The notes beneath the pieces were generated by a model. The model was not told the origin of the DNA and ran no database searches. It saw only the letters and a list, made by a program, of their open reading frames with translations. A DNA stretch of 64,000 bases from Aurifilum marmelostoma (Eukaryota > Ascomycota > Sordariomycetes > Diaporthales > Cryphonectriaceae): the NCBI GenBank assembly GCA_027559495.1, contig JAMXSV010000021.1, positions 620,001 through 684,000 of the forward strand. The letters are read 5' to 3'. Every line of letters begins with the position of its first letter. The first letter of the stretch is position 1. The translations under genes and the position numbers were made by a program. This document shows, piece after piece, positions 13,847 to 24,233 of this stretch.

Positions 13847-15183
13847 ATGATCGAGCTCGACGGCCGGACGGGCGAGGGCGGTGGCCAACTCGTCAGAATC
13901 GCCGTCGCCCTCGCTTCAGTGACGTCCAATGCAGTCAGAATAATCAATGTGAGGGGTAACCGCCCGGGCCCGCGAGGAGGAGGTGAGTTGTGACGCCATC
14001 GGAAGCCCACATGTGCGTACTTGGCTCACGACGAGTCCATTCACCAGGACTCAAGTCGCAGCACGTCACCTCGATCGAGTGGCTCGCAAAGGCGACCGAT
14101 GCCGACGTCAAGGGACTCGAGGTCGGGAGCAGGACTTTGGAGTTTTGTCCCAAGCATGGACCTGGCGACCTGCTGGAGAGGAATATCAGAATCTATGCCG
14201 CCTCGCCCGCCGCCAGCGCGCTGCTGATCTTTCAGGCGGTTTTCCCTTTCCTCCTCTTCGCAGGCAATGAAAGCGGGGAGCCAGTCGAGTTGACCATATC
14301 AGGAGGCACAAACGTGTCTTTCTCTCTGAGCTACGAGTACCTGGATCAGGTAGTCCTGCCCACACTGGAGGCATGCTTCAGTATCCAGGTTCAGAGAAAA
14401 CTCGAAAGCAGAGGCTGGAGTTCCGGGCCCACGTCGAGGGGTTCTCTGTGGTTCAAGATTCACCCGCTCCCGCTGGGCACCACTCTCAAGCCGAGGGATG
14501 GTATCAATACGAGGACGGATCACAGAGATATGGCGGTCCAATCTGTGGACGTCACCATCATCACACCTGTGGAGCTGCATGGCTTGCTGGAGGAAGCACT
14601 GAGAGACGACCTGAGCAATATTCTTCCTCAGGCAGAGCTCAAGTTCAAGCAGCCACAAAACAGCAGACACGAGTCTCGAATTTACGTGCTCGTGGTAGCG
14701 AAATCAGAAACGCTGCGCTGGGGTCGAGACTGTCTTTATAATGGCAAACGCAAGGGCAAGATGCGAGAGGAACTTTGCAAGGAGGTCTCCAGAACTGTGA
14801 CGAGAGCTCTAGGCGATGAGATCCTCCACGGCGGCGTTGTCGACGAGTACCTCCAGGATCAGCTGATAATATTCCAGGTGCTGGCCGAGGGAAGGACGAG
14901 TTTTCCAAGGCGGACTATTCATACGGACAGGACTGAGGCCGGAGATGAGCCCATTAGCGGCATTGGGAAACAGCTAGAAAAGCTACATATGGACGACTTG
15001 GCTCTGAGAAGAGATAGGGTGCGAGGACCCCTAGGGGTTTCCGAGTACGACAGTACGCACACACAAACGGCACGATGGGTGACTTCAGAGATGTTGGCTC
15101 CGACCAGTCTTGCATGGTACAACAAGGGCACGGTCTGTGAAGGTGTCAGTCTCAGATCGAGTTCCAGGAATAAAGGTCCGTGA
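13847..15183 (+). CDS. RTCA: RNA 3'-terminal phosphate cyclase (RtcA type)
   Basis: Catalyses ATP-dependent conversion of RNA 3'-phosphate to 2',3'-cyclic phosphate; nuclear/cytoplasmic RNA processing. Two exons (13847-13982, 14048-15183) joined across a 65 nt intron give 423 residues. The N terminus has the family signature ELDGRTGEGGGQ and then RGNRPGP, and the splice restores GGGLKSQHVTSIEWL, the RTC PG-L-x-QH block. SGGTNV and a Pro/Gly-rich RGW segment follow. Near the C terminus STHTQTARW carries the His expected as the AMP-accepting nucleophile, so this looks like an active RtcA-type cyclase rather than the catalytically inert Rcl1 branch. Upstream in-frame codons contain no ATG before a stop, so the start is 13847. 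It is longer than animal RTCA (about 366), mostly from insertions near residues 140-165 and in the C-terminal third. Confidence 0.9.
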
Positions 15184-15764
15184 GTACTCGGGATCATAGG
15201 AAATATCACCTGTAGATAAACTTTGGCAAGATGCTACGATTGAACTGCATGGTCAATTCTGGGTAAAAAGTCTCAAGAATCAAACCTGCGCGCTATGCTG
15301 TTCGATGAAGTATTGACGATGAGAATCCTTGCCTTGATGTGAGCCAGCACTACTATGAGATGTAATTATGAATTAATTACCTGTGTAAAATCTCAGTGCC
15401 TCGCCTCTTTGGAGGCGATGCTATGAGCGTGAAGCGAGACACAGAAAGTTCTTAAGTGTAGAAACGAGCAAGGCAGTATTGATCGATGAAGAAAGAACGG
15501 GAAAGAAAAAATAAAATTACAAAACAAAGTAAAGTAAAGAAGCGGGAGAACCCGTCCAAGACTCATAGGCGGTTTATATATATATATGCATGGGAGGAAA
15601 AGTCTTAGGGTTAGACTGCCCCTCCAAATTTTGAAGATTGTGACCTCGAAGAGCCCTTGATTAAAATTTATTAAGGAAATTCAGATAATGATACTCACCT
15701 CTCCATAGAATTTAGTTCAGGCTGGAACACTGTGATTTCACCTTTCTGGCTTTATTTTTTTTTC

Positions 15765-15805
<41 letters not shown>

Positions 15806-16119
15806 CTCCTCTCCTTCCTTAGCTTCTTCCATCAATGCCGCCATCTATAAGTGGACAAGACCTCGCCCCGAAGTCTAGACACATGACTAAGCCGGGGACC
15901 CTGCGATAAGAGAAAACTTCCCGATAAGCGTCCCGCCCTGCAACTCATTCTTTGACCGCGATGCAACGGCAGTAATTTCACCATCGAATCGTCCACCTTC
16001 TCACATACCAACACACATACTACGACGACCGCTATCGTCCTGCCATCCAACCTCGCCGAGGGCTCGATCATCCAAACTCAAGCTGACCCAAGTCCCTCTC
16101 GAGGGCGCCACACGTCAAC
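15184..16119. other. Intergenic region upstream of NSA2
   Basis: No gene seen. It holds the 3' end of the cyclase gene, AT-rich DNA with a TATATATA stretch near 15580, a (TC)n tract near 15769-15799 about 320 bp before the NSA2 start, and the NSA2 promoter. Confidence 0.6.
15769..15799. repeat. (TC)n microsatellite
   Basis: About 15 TC units in the NSA2 promoter, preceded by a T-rich run. Pyrimidine tracts are common upstream of fungal housekeeping genes. Confidence 0.85.
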
Positions 16120-17134
16120 ATGGTGAGAGGCCAAAAGCGAACAGACCCCCACCGCCACTGAGGCTGTCGACCACGCAGTCCGCAAACAAATCACTGACGA
16201 TCTATTCACAAATACAGCCTCAGAATGAGTATATGGAGCGGCACACCAAGCTGCATGGTCGCCGCCTCGACCATGAGGAGCGCACCCGCAAGCGCGCCGC
16301 CCGCGAGGGCCACGAGGCGTCCGAGAAAGCCCAGAACCTCCGCGGCCTGCGCGCCAAGCTGCACGCCCAGAAGCGGCACAAGGAGAAGATCCAGATGCGC
16401 AAGCAGATCAAAGCCCACGAGGAGCGAAACGTCAAGTCCGCTGCCCCTGACAACGACCCTGCGAACCCCGTGCCTGCCTACCTGCTCGACCGGAACAACC
16501 CCACCTCTGCTAAGGCGCTGAGCTCGTCGATCAAGAACAAGCGGTCCGAGAAGGCCGCGCGGTTCGCGGTGCCGCTGCCCAAGGTGCGCGGTATCTCCGA
16601 GGAGGAGATGTTCAAGGTCGTGAGCACAGGAAAGAAGACACAAAAGAAGGGATGGAAGCGCATGGTGACGAAGCCGACCTTTGTTGGGCCCGACTTTACG
16701 CGGAGGCCCGTCAAGTATGAGCGCTTCATCCGTCCTATGGGTTTGAGATACAAGAAGGCCAACGGTCAGTTTCACCCACACTTTACCTTCCCTGTAGATG
16801 CACCTTCGTGGTGGCTGACATGAAGTTCTTCAGTGACCCATCCCGAGCTTGGAGTGACGGTGCAGCTGCCCATAATCTCCGTCAAGAAGAACCCTCAAAA
16901 TCCTCTATATACACAGCTTGGCGTCCTGAGCAAGGGCACGGTCCTGGAGGTCAATGTGTCCGAACTGGGTCTCACGGTGAGTCCACGCGCTCGACACTTT
17001 CGAGAGAATGAGTACCCAGTAACACTAACGCAACATCACAGACCACGTCAGGAAAGGTCGTCTGGGGACGTTACGCGCAGGTCACCAACAATCCCGAGAA
17101 CGATGGCTGCGTCAACGCCGTTCTCCTTGTCTAA
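16120..17134 (+). CDS. NSA2: Ribosome biogenesis protein NSA2
   Basis: A nucleolar/nuclear 60S pre-ribosome assembly factor needed for 27S pre-rRNA processing. Four exons: 16120-16122, 16218-16764, 16834-16976 and 17042-17134, giving 261 residues, the same length as yeast Nsa2. The first coding exon is only the ATG; splicing gives MPQNEYMERHTKLHGRRLD, the family N terminus. Further family blocks are visible: KVRGISEEEMFKV, TFVGPDFTRRPVKYER, VTHPELGVTV, SVKKNPQNPLYTQLGVL and the C-terminal GKVVWGRYAQVTNNPEND with DGCVNAVLLV. Introns are 95, 69 and 65 nt. The middle of the protein is Lys/Arg-rich, as expected for an rRNA-bound factor. The assignment is near certain. Confidence 0.97.
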
Positions 17135-17557
17135 TACGCCACCGCTAGTGCTATTCGCGGCTCTAGAGAACAGAGAAAACCGATGAGGAGTGCATCACTA
17201 GGCGTTCAGGAGTTTGCAGACCCAGGATCCGTGAATTAGGGGACTGGGAAAGAAGATTGGAGAATCCTTGTCAATTTAATCGATGTGTTCATACCTAGGC
17301 TCAACGTTTACGCTTGTCAGACCCAGTCACTTTAAGCTTTGCATCAGCACGTCGTCGGTTTGCTTTGCTATCTGTCAAACTCGATACTCCTCAGCCAGCT
17401 TTGTCATTGACAAACACTTGGACGGATGCAGACTCGCTATTCGTCTCCTCAGACGCGCCTGGAGCGCTCTCTGCTGCAATTCTCTGACCCTTTTTCTGTC
17501 TAACAAGCAAGTCAACACTTATGCTCGAGGGGTTGCAGCGACCATGTGAAGGGTGAC
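17135..17557. other. Short convergent intergenic region
   Basis: The 3' flanks of NSA2 (+) and the MFS carrier (-) meet here. No open frame with support, no RNA gene seen. Confidence 0.6.
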
Positions 17558-19659
17558 CTACTCTCTTTTGTGAATCACTATCGCCGCGATGAATCCGGCC
17601 CATAGCAGGAAGATGAAGACGAAAGAGATTGGCCAACCACGCCGCCATCTTGGGGCACCGTAAGCACCTGCGGTCGGGAAGGCAAGCAGTGGCACCCAGA
17701 TTTGGAAGCTATCATTCAAAGATGTGGTCAGACCGGAAATCTCGTGCAAAAAAAAAAAAAGATGAGATGGGGACGGAATCGTCTACCTGTAACCGAACGT
17801 CATCATGGAGCCCTGGCAGGATATGACTAGTCAGCTTCAAACTCGAGATCGCACCACTTGTGGGTTGTATGTTTCAACACGTACCAGGATGAGAGCTCGT
17901 TCCTCCGAATCATCCTTGACAATGCTATTGACCGTCGAGTACAGGATAGGGCTTGCACAGCCTGCGAACCCGAGGAGATACCAGCAGACAAATCTTCATC
18001 GTAATTAGTCAGTCAGCCTGAAAACCCATGGACACACAGAACGACAAGACGATGCCGAAGGACGGCGGGAAAACCTGCTTTAGAGACTGTGGCACATTCC
18101 AAATAATCATGACCAGAATCGAGAACATGACGAAAAATGTCTGAACGGAATAGATGGCCCAGGCTGGGTAGATGGCGGCCAAGGTAGTCCCGAGCCACGA
18201 TATGACGGCATATATGGCAAAATACGCGGTGGGCAGCTCGTTGATCTGGACAACGGAGAAGCCCTCGGCTTTGAGCCACAGATTCATATATGACATGGGA
18301 TACGACGAGATAATCATGCATCTTCAGATTCCTGTTGTCAGCAGTCCGCCTTCACACATATCGTTTATTCATTTGTCAACGGTTCCAGGTCGCTCACATG
18401 TAGCAAAGCACGAATACCCAGATGTGCCACCTCCTGAAGGTCCTCCTGAATACATCCAGGTTCAACTTGCCCGGCCTGCGGACACGCGCCCTCTCCAACC
18501 GAGCCTTGGCCAGCGTTGTGTCTTTTTCTGTGAGATAGAACGGCCTCGGCGAGTCTGGGATGCCGGGAAAGATGAAGAAGCCGATCAGAGCCACGGGAAT
18601 CGTGAAGATACCGTCGATGATGAAAAGCCACCTCCAGCCAGCCATGCCGCCCACACCCGAGAGGTTCGAGTACGCCGCGGCCTGGAGGTAGCCGCTGATC
18701 ATGGATCCGAGCGGGTTGCAGATGAACCAGGTCCCTGCGCGCTTGAAGAGCTCAGGCCCCGAGTACCAAGATCCGAGAATGAAGTGTGTTCCGGCGAAGA
18801 CGGGTGCCTCGAACATTCCAACCACTGTTGGATTTTTTAAGTACAGAACATAGCATCAGCTTGCTGCTGGTATTGGCGGCTCGTAATGAAGATCAGATGC
18901 TTGGCCGGACTTACAGAAGCGCAGCGCGTATAGCTGTTGGACACTGGTCACTCGGCTCTGCGCAAAAGTCGCGATGCCCCAGAGGACTTCTAGGGCAGGC
19001 AAAAGATACCGAGCGCTGCAGCCAGTCAGCCAGTCAGGTTCTGAAGTTATTGCAACCATTTCATGATTCTGCTCCCGGACCTTACAGTTTTGGCCGGGCG
19101 AGCAGCAGCAGTCCCGGGACTTGAAAGACTACATAAGCCGTGTAGTAGCAGACATTGAAGTAGTTGAGTTGATTGCCATAAAGATTGAGGTCCTCTTTTA
19201 GCCCCGATGTGTAGGCGTTGCTGATGTTCGTCTGGTCTTTACACAATACCAAGGTCAATTACATGAGTTTGTGGCTTGAATACTTGCTGAACAAAAGTCG
19301 GTATTCAATAATTACCAAGGTATTTGACGAAGACTGTGCAAGATGATACGAGTTAGTATGGAATTGCGATACAGTCAACGAACGAGTCTGGTCATCACAA
19401 ATGAGATGCGACTTACAGCAAAGACATGCGAAGACAAGAATCGACACGTCAAGTTTCAACAGTAACCTGCATATTTGTCAATACACGCGATGCTATTCGT
19501 GGTAGTCATTGACAGATGGACTACTACAACTTACTTCCTCTCGGCCGCGGGATACTCGGAAGGATACCAATTGAATACCTCTTTGAACAGTTTCCATGGC
19601 GACAATCTTGACATGTCCCGTGGGCCTTTCGGCTCCTCATTATTTCCTGACTCGGCCAT
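17558..19659 (-). CDS. MFS transporter, anion:cation symporter family (Liz1/Fen2/Tna1-like)
   Basis: A plasma-membrane carrier of the fungal family that includes pantothenate (Liz1, Fen2), nicotinate (Tna1), biotin and allantoate carriers. I count about ten exons, all small introns. In order: the cytosolic NWYPSEYPAAERKLLLK segment, TM1 with FFVKYLDQTNISNAY, the SGLKEDLNLYGNQLNYFN loop, QVPGLLLLARPK, ARYLLPALEVLWG, FLVGMFEAPVFAG, GSWYSGPELFKRAG, GWRWLFIIDG and the C-terminal GYSFQIWVPLLAFPTA and WRRGWPISFVF segments. Both halves carry the expected six membrane spans. The seventh intron is only 49 nt, with a TGACTAAT branch site. The start is the ATG giving MAESGNNEE; an in-frame ATG 28 codons upstream (19743) is possible. 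The true substrate cannot be read from the sequence. It is next to, and divergent from, a 2OG dioxygenase. Confidence 0.9.
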
Positions 19660-20830
19660 GCTTGGAAATCCTCTTCCAGATCTCTCGGTGGCTGTTGTTC
19701 TCTTCGTTCCGTGAGTGAACAAACTCACAGGATGATCATACAAGTCACGGGCCCCCTTTGCTCATAACTCCCAATTTATCGCAACAAACAGTGCAACGCT
19801 ATGGAACTATCGTGACGGTGCTCCAGCATCGTGCATAACAGGTCCACATGCTGCCACCACTGATAGCATAGCCTGGGGTCATTGTCACCATCCGCCACCG
19901 CTGCTGCGTATGAGCGATGCATGTCTTGGTCCTAGCCTAGTCGACTACTGCCTTCCAGTTCTTGTTGGCTCTGTTTACTTTCGCCGCAATGTCTGCCGCT
20001 AAAGTGATGCTGAACCAGGCCTGTATTGCGTGCTCTTCGTCCGGCTGTCGCCCTGGTCCAAATCTCGCTACCCTCCTGAGATGCGATAAAATAGGATCTG
20101 ATCAGTCGGAAGCTTGTCCTGCACATGGCCCACAGCCGACCACCATACTTAACATCAGACACCACCATAGGAGGAGGTCGTCGAGTATGTTGCTTTGATC
20201 CACTGTCCTGTGAAAATGTAACTGAACGATTGGAGTACCCCCTCCGAGATCCAGAAAATGAGGTGCTCGTCAAAACAATGGCGTGCTCGTTCTCTCCGCA
20301 CGCAACCACATCTACCGACCCTCGCGTTGAAACGGGCTACCCGTATAGGTAGTTTTCTGTCCAATCTTCCAGAGAGGATCTTGTTGGGGTGACTTGGAGA
20401 GCTGATATTGATGCGTGTTTCCATTGGCCGCTGCGGGAATACCACGGCCTCGAAGGAGGGAGGGGAGAGCGCATGTGGCACATGCAAACAAGCCGTCGTG
20501 ATAGCTATGCGCCCTTGGAATATTGTATTTGTCAGATTTACATTGAAAGCTGCATATGGCGTGCGCATTCACACCTTATCCAATTCTCCCCCGAAACAGT
20601 GCGAGACTGGGGGGACGCTGCAGGAGTCGATGGCATGGCCACAAGCGTGCATTTAACGGATATATATACATATACAGATAAGAAATATATATATGAAGCT
20701 AGTTTGAAGTTACTTCCTATGAAGTTCTTGAAACCAGTACCCCATCAAAATTGTATTAACTCTGCAAAGGAAACAATATTTGGTTCGAAAAGGAAAAGAA
20801 GGTCCGAATCAATTGCCCTGGATCTTGAAA
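19660..20830. other. Divergent intergenic region between MFS carrier and dioxygenase
   Basis: Shared promoter region of two divergent genes (about 1.2 kb). A 69-codon frame at 19989-20198 (+) has a cysteine pattern that faintly recalls a Zn(II)2Cys6 start (see findings), but it is too weak to call. An AT-rich TATATA stretch lies near 20660-20700. Confidence 0.5.
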
Positions 20831-22354
20831 ATGCCTGGAAGAGTCATCGACACATATGAGCAGGTCCCAGTGACCACGGAAGATTGTAAGATACTAACCG
20901 TGCTAATACTCGTTTTAACCACGTAATTATTTTACTATATCGTGCTGATCAAAGCTGGTTGCGCTACAGTGGACTGGGCTGAGCTCATCACTCTCGATCT
21001 CAGCAAGTTCGACCGGCCAGGCGGCAAGGAAGAGCTGGTCAAGGAGCTGGACCACGCCGTCACGAAGGTCGGCTTCTTCTACGTGAAGAACTTCAACATC
21101 TCCCAGGAGGAGGTTGACAGACAGTTCGCGCTCGGCCGAGAGTTCTATGCACTCCCTCTGGAGGAGAAGCTCAAGTACCACAGCGACAATGCCCTGATCG
21201 GAGGCGACTACAATGGCTACCGTCCTGCTGGCAGCAGAATGTGAGACAACGAAATCATTGAGTGGCTCGTCTTCTTTATGGATCAGACTTACTGACACCT
21301 TTGCTGTAGTCTCGGAAATGGCATCAAGGATAACATTCAGGTGTACAACATCCCCAAATTCGACGGCTACCATGAGCGACAGCAGCCACCCGTCCTCGAG
21401 GACAACATCCGGGAGATTGAGAGATTTGCACGCGTAAGCAAGGATTACCATCCTATCAGAAAGTTTTCATGGCAATCTTTCCCAGCCTGACATATCGTGG
21501 AAACCCTTTTAGAAATGTCACGACGAGGTCGTCGTCAAGCTATTGAAGCTGTTTGCCCTTCTCCTCGAGCTGCCCGAGGACCAGCTCGTCAACGATCACC
21601 AGTACGACGTCAAGGGAGAGGACCACCTGAGATACATGCACTACTCGGCCAGATCTCCCGAGGAGAACAAGCTGGTCGGCGAGATGTATACACCTGGCCA
21701 TACTGATCTTGGCTCCATCACCCTTCTGTTCCGTCAACCAGTCTGCGGCCTTCAGATCCTGAACAGCGAGGGGAACTGGAAGTGGGTCGTAAGTACAAAC
21801 TAATATAAATGCTCTCTTGGAAAACTGTTGTTCCATGATATTGGACAGGAAGCTGATTTGGTGAACAATAACGTCAGAAACCGATGGATGGAACCATCAC
21901 CATCAACACCTGCGATGCCCTGACGGCCTTGACGGGTGGACTGATCAAGTCGAGCATCCACCGCGTGCATGCCCCTCCTCAGGACCAAGCGCAGATCGAT
22001 CGTCTGGGTGTTTTGTACTTTGCGAGGTCAGTCACTTTTCTTCCCACTCAAAAGCTCCCTCCTATGCTATAATCACTGTAATTATCCCACTGATCATGCG
22101 AACCAATCAGGCCCAACAACCATGTTGTCTTGGACCCTATCAAGAACAGCCCCGTCCTGCAGCGCCTGGGCAAGACGTCAAATGTCTTCACTGAGCTCGG
22201 GAAGCATCTGACCACGGAGGAGTGGGTCACGATCCGCCAGCAGCAGCAGCAGAGGAAGAAGAAGGGAGCCCAGGTCTCTGCTGACGGCAAATTTGTGTAT
22301 CCCAAGGAGGACCTGGAGGTGCTGCCCGGTCTGGAGGCCAAGATCCATAACTAA
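20831..22354 (+). CDS. 2-oxoglutarate/Fe(II)-dependent dioxygenase (isopenicillin-N-synthase-like)
   Basis: A soluble oxidoreductase using Fe(II), 2-oxoglutarate and O2; substrate unknown. Six exons (20831-20885, 20955-21240, 21310-21433, 21513-21788, 21878-22026, 22111-22354) give 377 residues, normal for the family. The N-terminal DIOX_N region has KVGFFYVKNF and FYALPLEEKLKY. The metal-binding facial triad is visible as HTDLGSITLL (His and Asp) and SSIHRVHAP (distal His); GVLYFAR supplies an Arg-containing strand near the co-substrate site. The C-terminal tail has a short Gln/Lys-rich loop. The start comes from splicing a short first exon (MPGRVIDTYEQVP) to the conserved VDWAELITLDLSKF segment; it is inferred from splice phase. 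It is divergent from an MFS carrier, which suggests, but does not prove, a shared pathway. Confidence 0.9.
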
Positions 22355-22960
22355 GGCGATTGATTAGACAGCTTTGAAGGTAGAATAAGAGTACTGCCAG
22401 GTGTTTTCTGTGGTCTGTCTGGGCATGTTCCCATTGTGCTGTCTAGGCCTCAACTTCCCTCATTTCTACATGCTAATTACATGGATAGTAGATGCCTTAG
22501 TCGTCTAGTAATTCTGATGATGATTGAATTATTCCTTCACCATTCATCTTAGAGCCTAACTTATTTGCAATTATTTGTGACACATACATTGCCACATAAA
22601 GTTCCAGTATCTGGGGTACTCATAGATAGGCTCTGATCTCATTAGTAACATAACTATTGTCTACTAATTAATTATACATAATTCAAACATTGATGCTAAA
22701 AATCAACTCAAGAGGCAGAATAGATTTTTTCGGCTTTCGATTAACTCAGAGTTAATCTGTAAGTAAAGAGGCGAAAGTATCACTGTCCGCTTTTGCTCAC
22801 GTGAGCACTTATTAAGACTACTATATCAAACTCCAACTGCATATAATATTTGAGGCACAGCCTTGATCCACTAACTATCCAGTGTTTTAGGCATCGGGCG
22901 GGGGACATTCCCATCTCCAGCCTCAGGCACCGGTAAACCTCCTTGTCTTAGACCTCCGGT
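22355..22960. other. AT-rich intergenic region
   Basis: About 600 bp, clearly more AT-rich than the neighbours, between two genes on the same strand. It holds the dioxygenase 3' flank and the EEP promoter. No gene or RNA seen. Confidence 0.6.
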
Positions 22961-24181
22961 ATGCTCAGCTCGTTCAGCCCAAGACAAGCCAGAAAACTTT
23001 TAGAGCAGAAACGTCTGCATTCAATCCAAACCAACATGACGGCAGACCGACTTGTTGCCAAGCTGACCAGGCGGCAGCTCGAGGAATACACACCCACCTC
23101 GCAGCCTTACTACACCTTCATCAACTCCAAATGGCAGCAAGTTGACCCCAGGGTGCATGGCCCCACGCCTGCAACAGTCAAGACACGGTCTCCTCTCATC
23201 ACTACTATCCGCCTGATCACGTGGAACATCGACTTCATGGCCCCCCAACCGCAAGCCCGCATGCGCGCAGCCCTGTCCCACTTACACGACATCATCAAGA
23301 GTACAACCGCCAACCCGGAATCAACAGCAGTTATCATCATGCTCCAGGAGATGAGGCAATCCGCGCCTCTGGACCCCCATGACCTGGATGCGGCGCCGTC
23401 CCCCTCCTCGCAGGTGCCTCACGATCTCGGCCAGATCGCCTCGGCAGGGTGGGTCCAGGAGGGGTGCCACGTCAGCGACCTCACGACGCACACCTGGCGC
23501 TGTTCGTACAACAGCGTGACCCTCGTGGACAGGCGGCTGGTCGTTCGAGACGTGGCGCGGCTGCCTTTTGTGAGCGAGTTCGAGCGCGAGGCTCTCCTGG
23601 TGGATATTGCCCTCGACCAGAAGCCGCACCCGGTCTCGGGCCAAGATGAGGGGTATGAAAAGCACGGCAAAGGAGCGGTCCTTAGGCTGTGCAATGTGCA
23701 TCTGGACTCCATGGCCGGGAGGCCTCCCATGCGGCCGATCCAGTGGAAGGGGTGTGCCAAGTATCTGCGAGATGAGGCGGATGGTGTGGTTGCGGGTATC
23801 GTTGCGGGCGACTGCAATGCAAACTCGAGGCTGGACGAAACCCTGCCAGAGGAGAATGGGTTCAAGGACGTATATCTCGAGCTGGGAGGGAGCGAGGACG
23901 ACCCGGATGGGTTCACGTGGGGCCCGCAGAGCAAGCGGACTAGGTACGCCCACAAGAGGATGGACAAGATATGCTTCTGTCAGGGAGAGGCGGAGGACCG
24001 TCAGGAGATGGTGCTTCATGTGAGACGGCTGGAGAAGATTGGCGTTGGTGTCAGAGTGCAGGATGAAGAGGCCCGGAGAGAGCTCGAGGCGGCGGATTAT
24101 TTCGATTTTGTCACGGATCACTACGGACTCGTGGCAGATTTCGAGCTTGGGGAGTCATGGGGGCTGTGCACCGAAGCATGA
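22961..24181 (+). CDS. Endonuclease/exonuclease/phosphatase (EEP) family protein, TDP2-like
   Basis: A Mg2+-dependent phosphodiesterase/phosphatase fold; similar fungal proteins are annotated as tyrosyl-DNA phosphodiesterase 2-like. A single exon of 406 codons. Catalytic motifs appear in order: TWNIDFM (Asn), IMLQEMR (Glu), NVHLDS, AGDCNAN (Asp/Asn), RMDKICF and TDHYGLVADF (Asp-His). All catalytic positions are present, so it should be active. The ATG at 22961 gives a short basic leader (LSSFSPRQARKLLEQKR); a second ATG at 23036 (MTADRLVAKL) gives a 381-residue form and is equally plausible. The natural substrate (5'-tyrosyl DNA, phosphoinositide or other) cannot be told from the motifs. Confidence 0.85.
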   Translation: MLSSFSPRQARKLLEQKRLHSIQTNMTADRLVAKLTRRQLEEYTPTSQPYYTFINSKWQQVDPRVHGPTPATVKTRSPLITTIRLITWNIDFMAPQPQARMRAALSHLHDIIKSTTANPESTAVIIMLQEMRQSAPLDPHDLDAAPSPSSQVPHDLGQIASAGWVQEGCHVSDLTTHTWRCSYNSVTLVDRRLVVRDVARLPFVSEFEREALLVDIALDQKPHPVSGQDEGYEKHGKGAVLRLCNVHLDSMAGRPPMRPIQWKGCAKYLRDEADGVVAGIVAGDCNANSRLDETLPEENGFKDVYLELGGSEDDPDGFTWGPQSKRTRYAHKRMDKICFCQGEAEDRQEMVLHVRRLEKIGVGVRVQDEEARRELEAADYFDFVTDHYGLVADFELGESWGLCTEA

Positions 24182-24233
24182 ACGCCATAACAGGAGTATA
24201 CGCTGTTGGGATATGCCAGGAGATATAAAACAT

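Noticed and set aside
20780..20800. tRNA B-box-like GGTTCGA word; others checked across the window
   Set aside because: No matching A box or foldable acceptor and anticodon stems around any of the hits; no tRNA gene could be supported.
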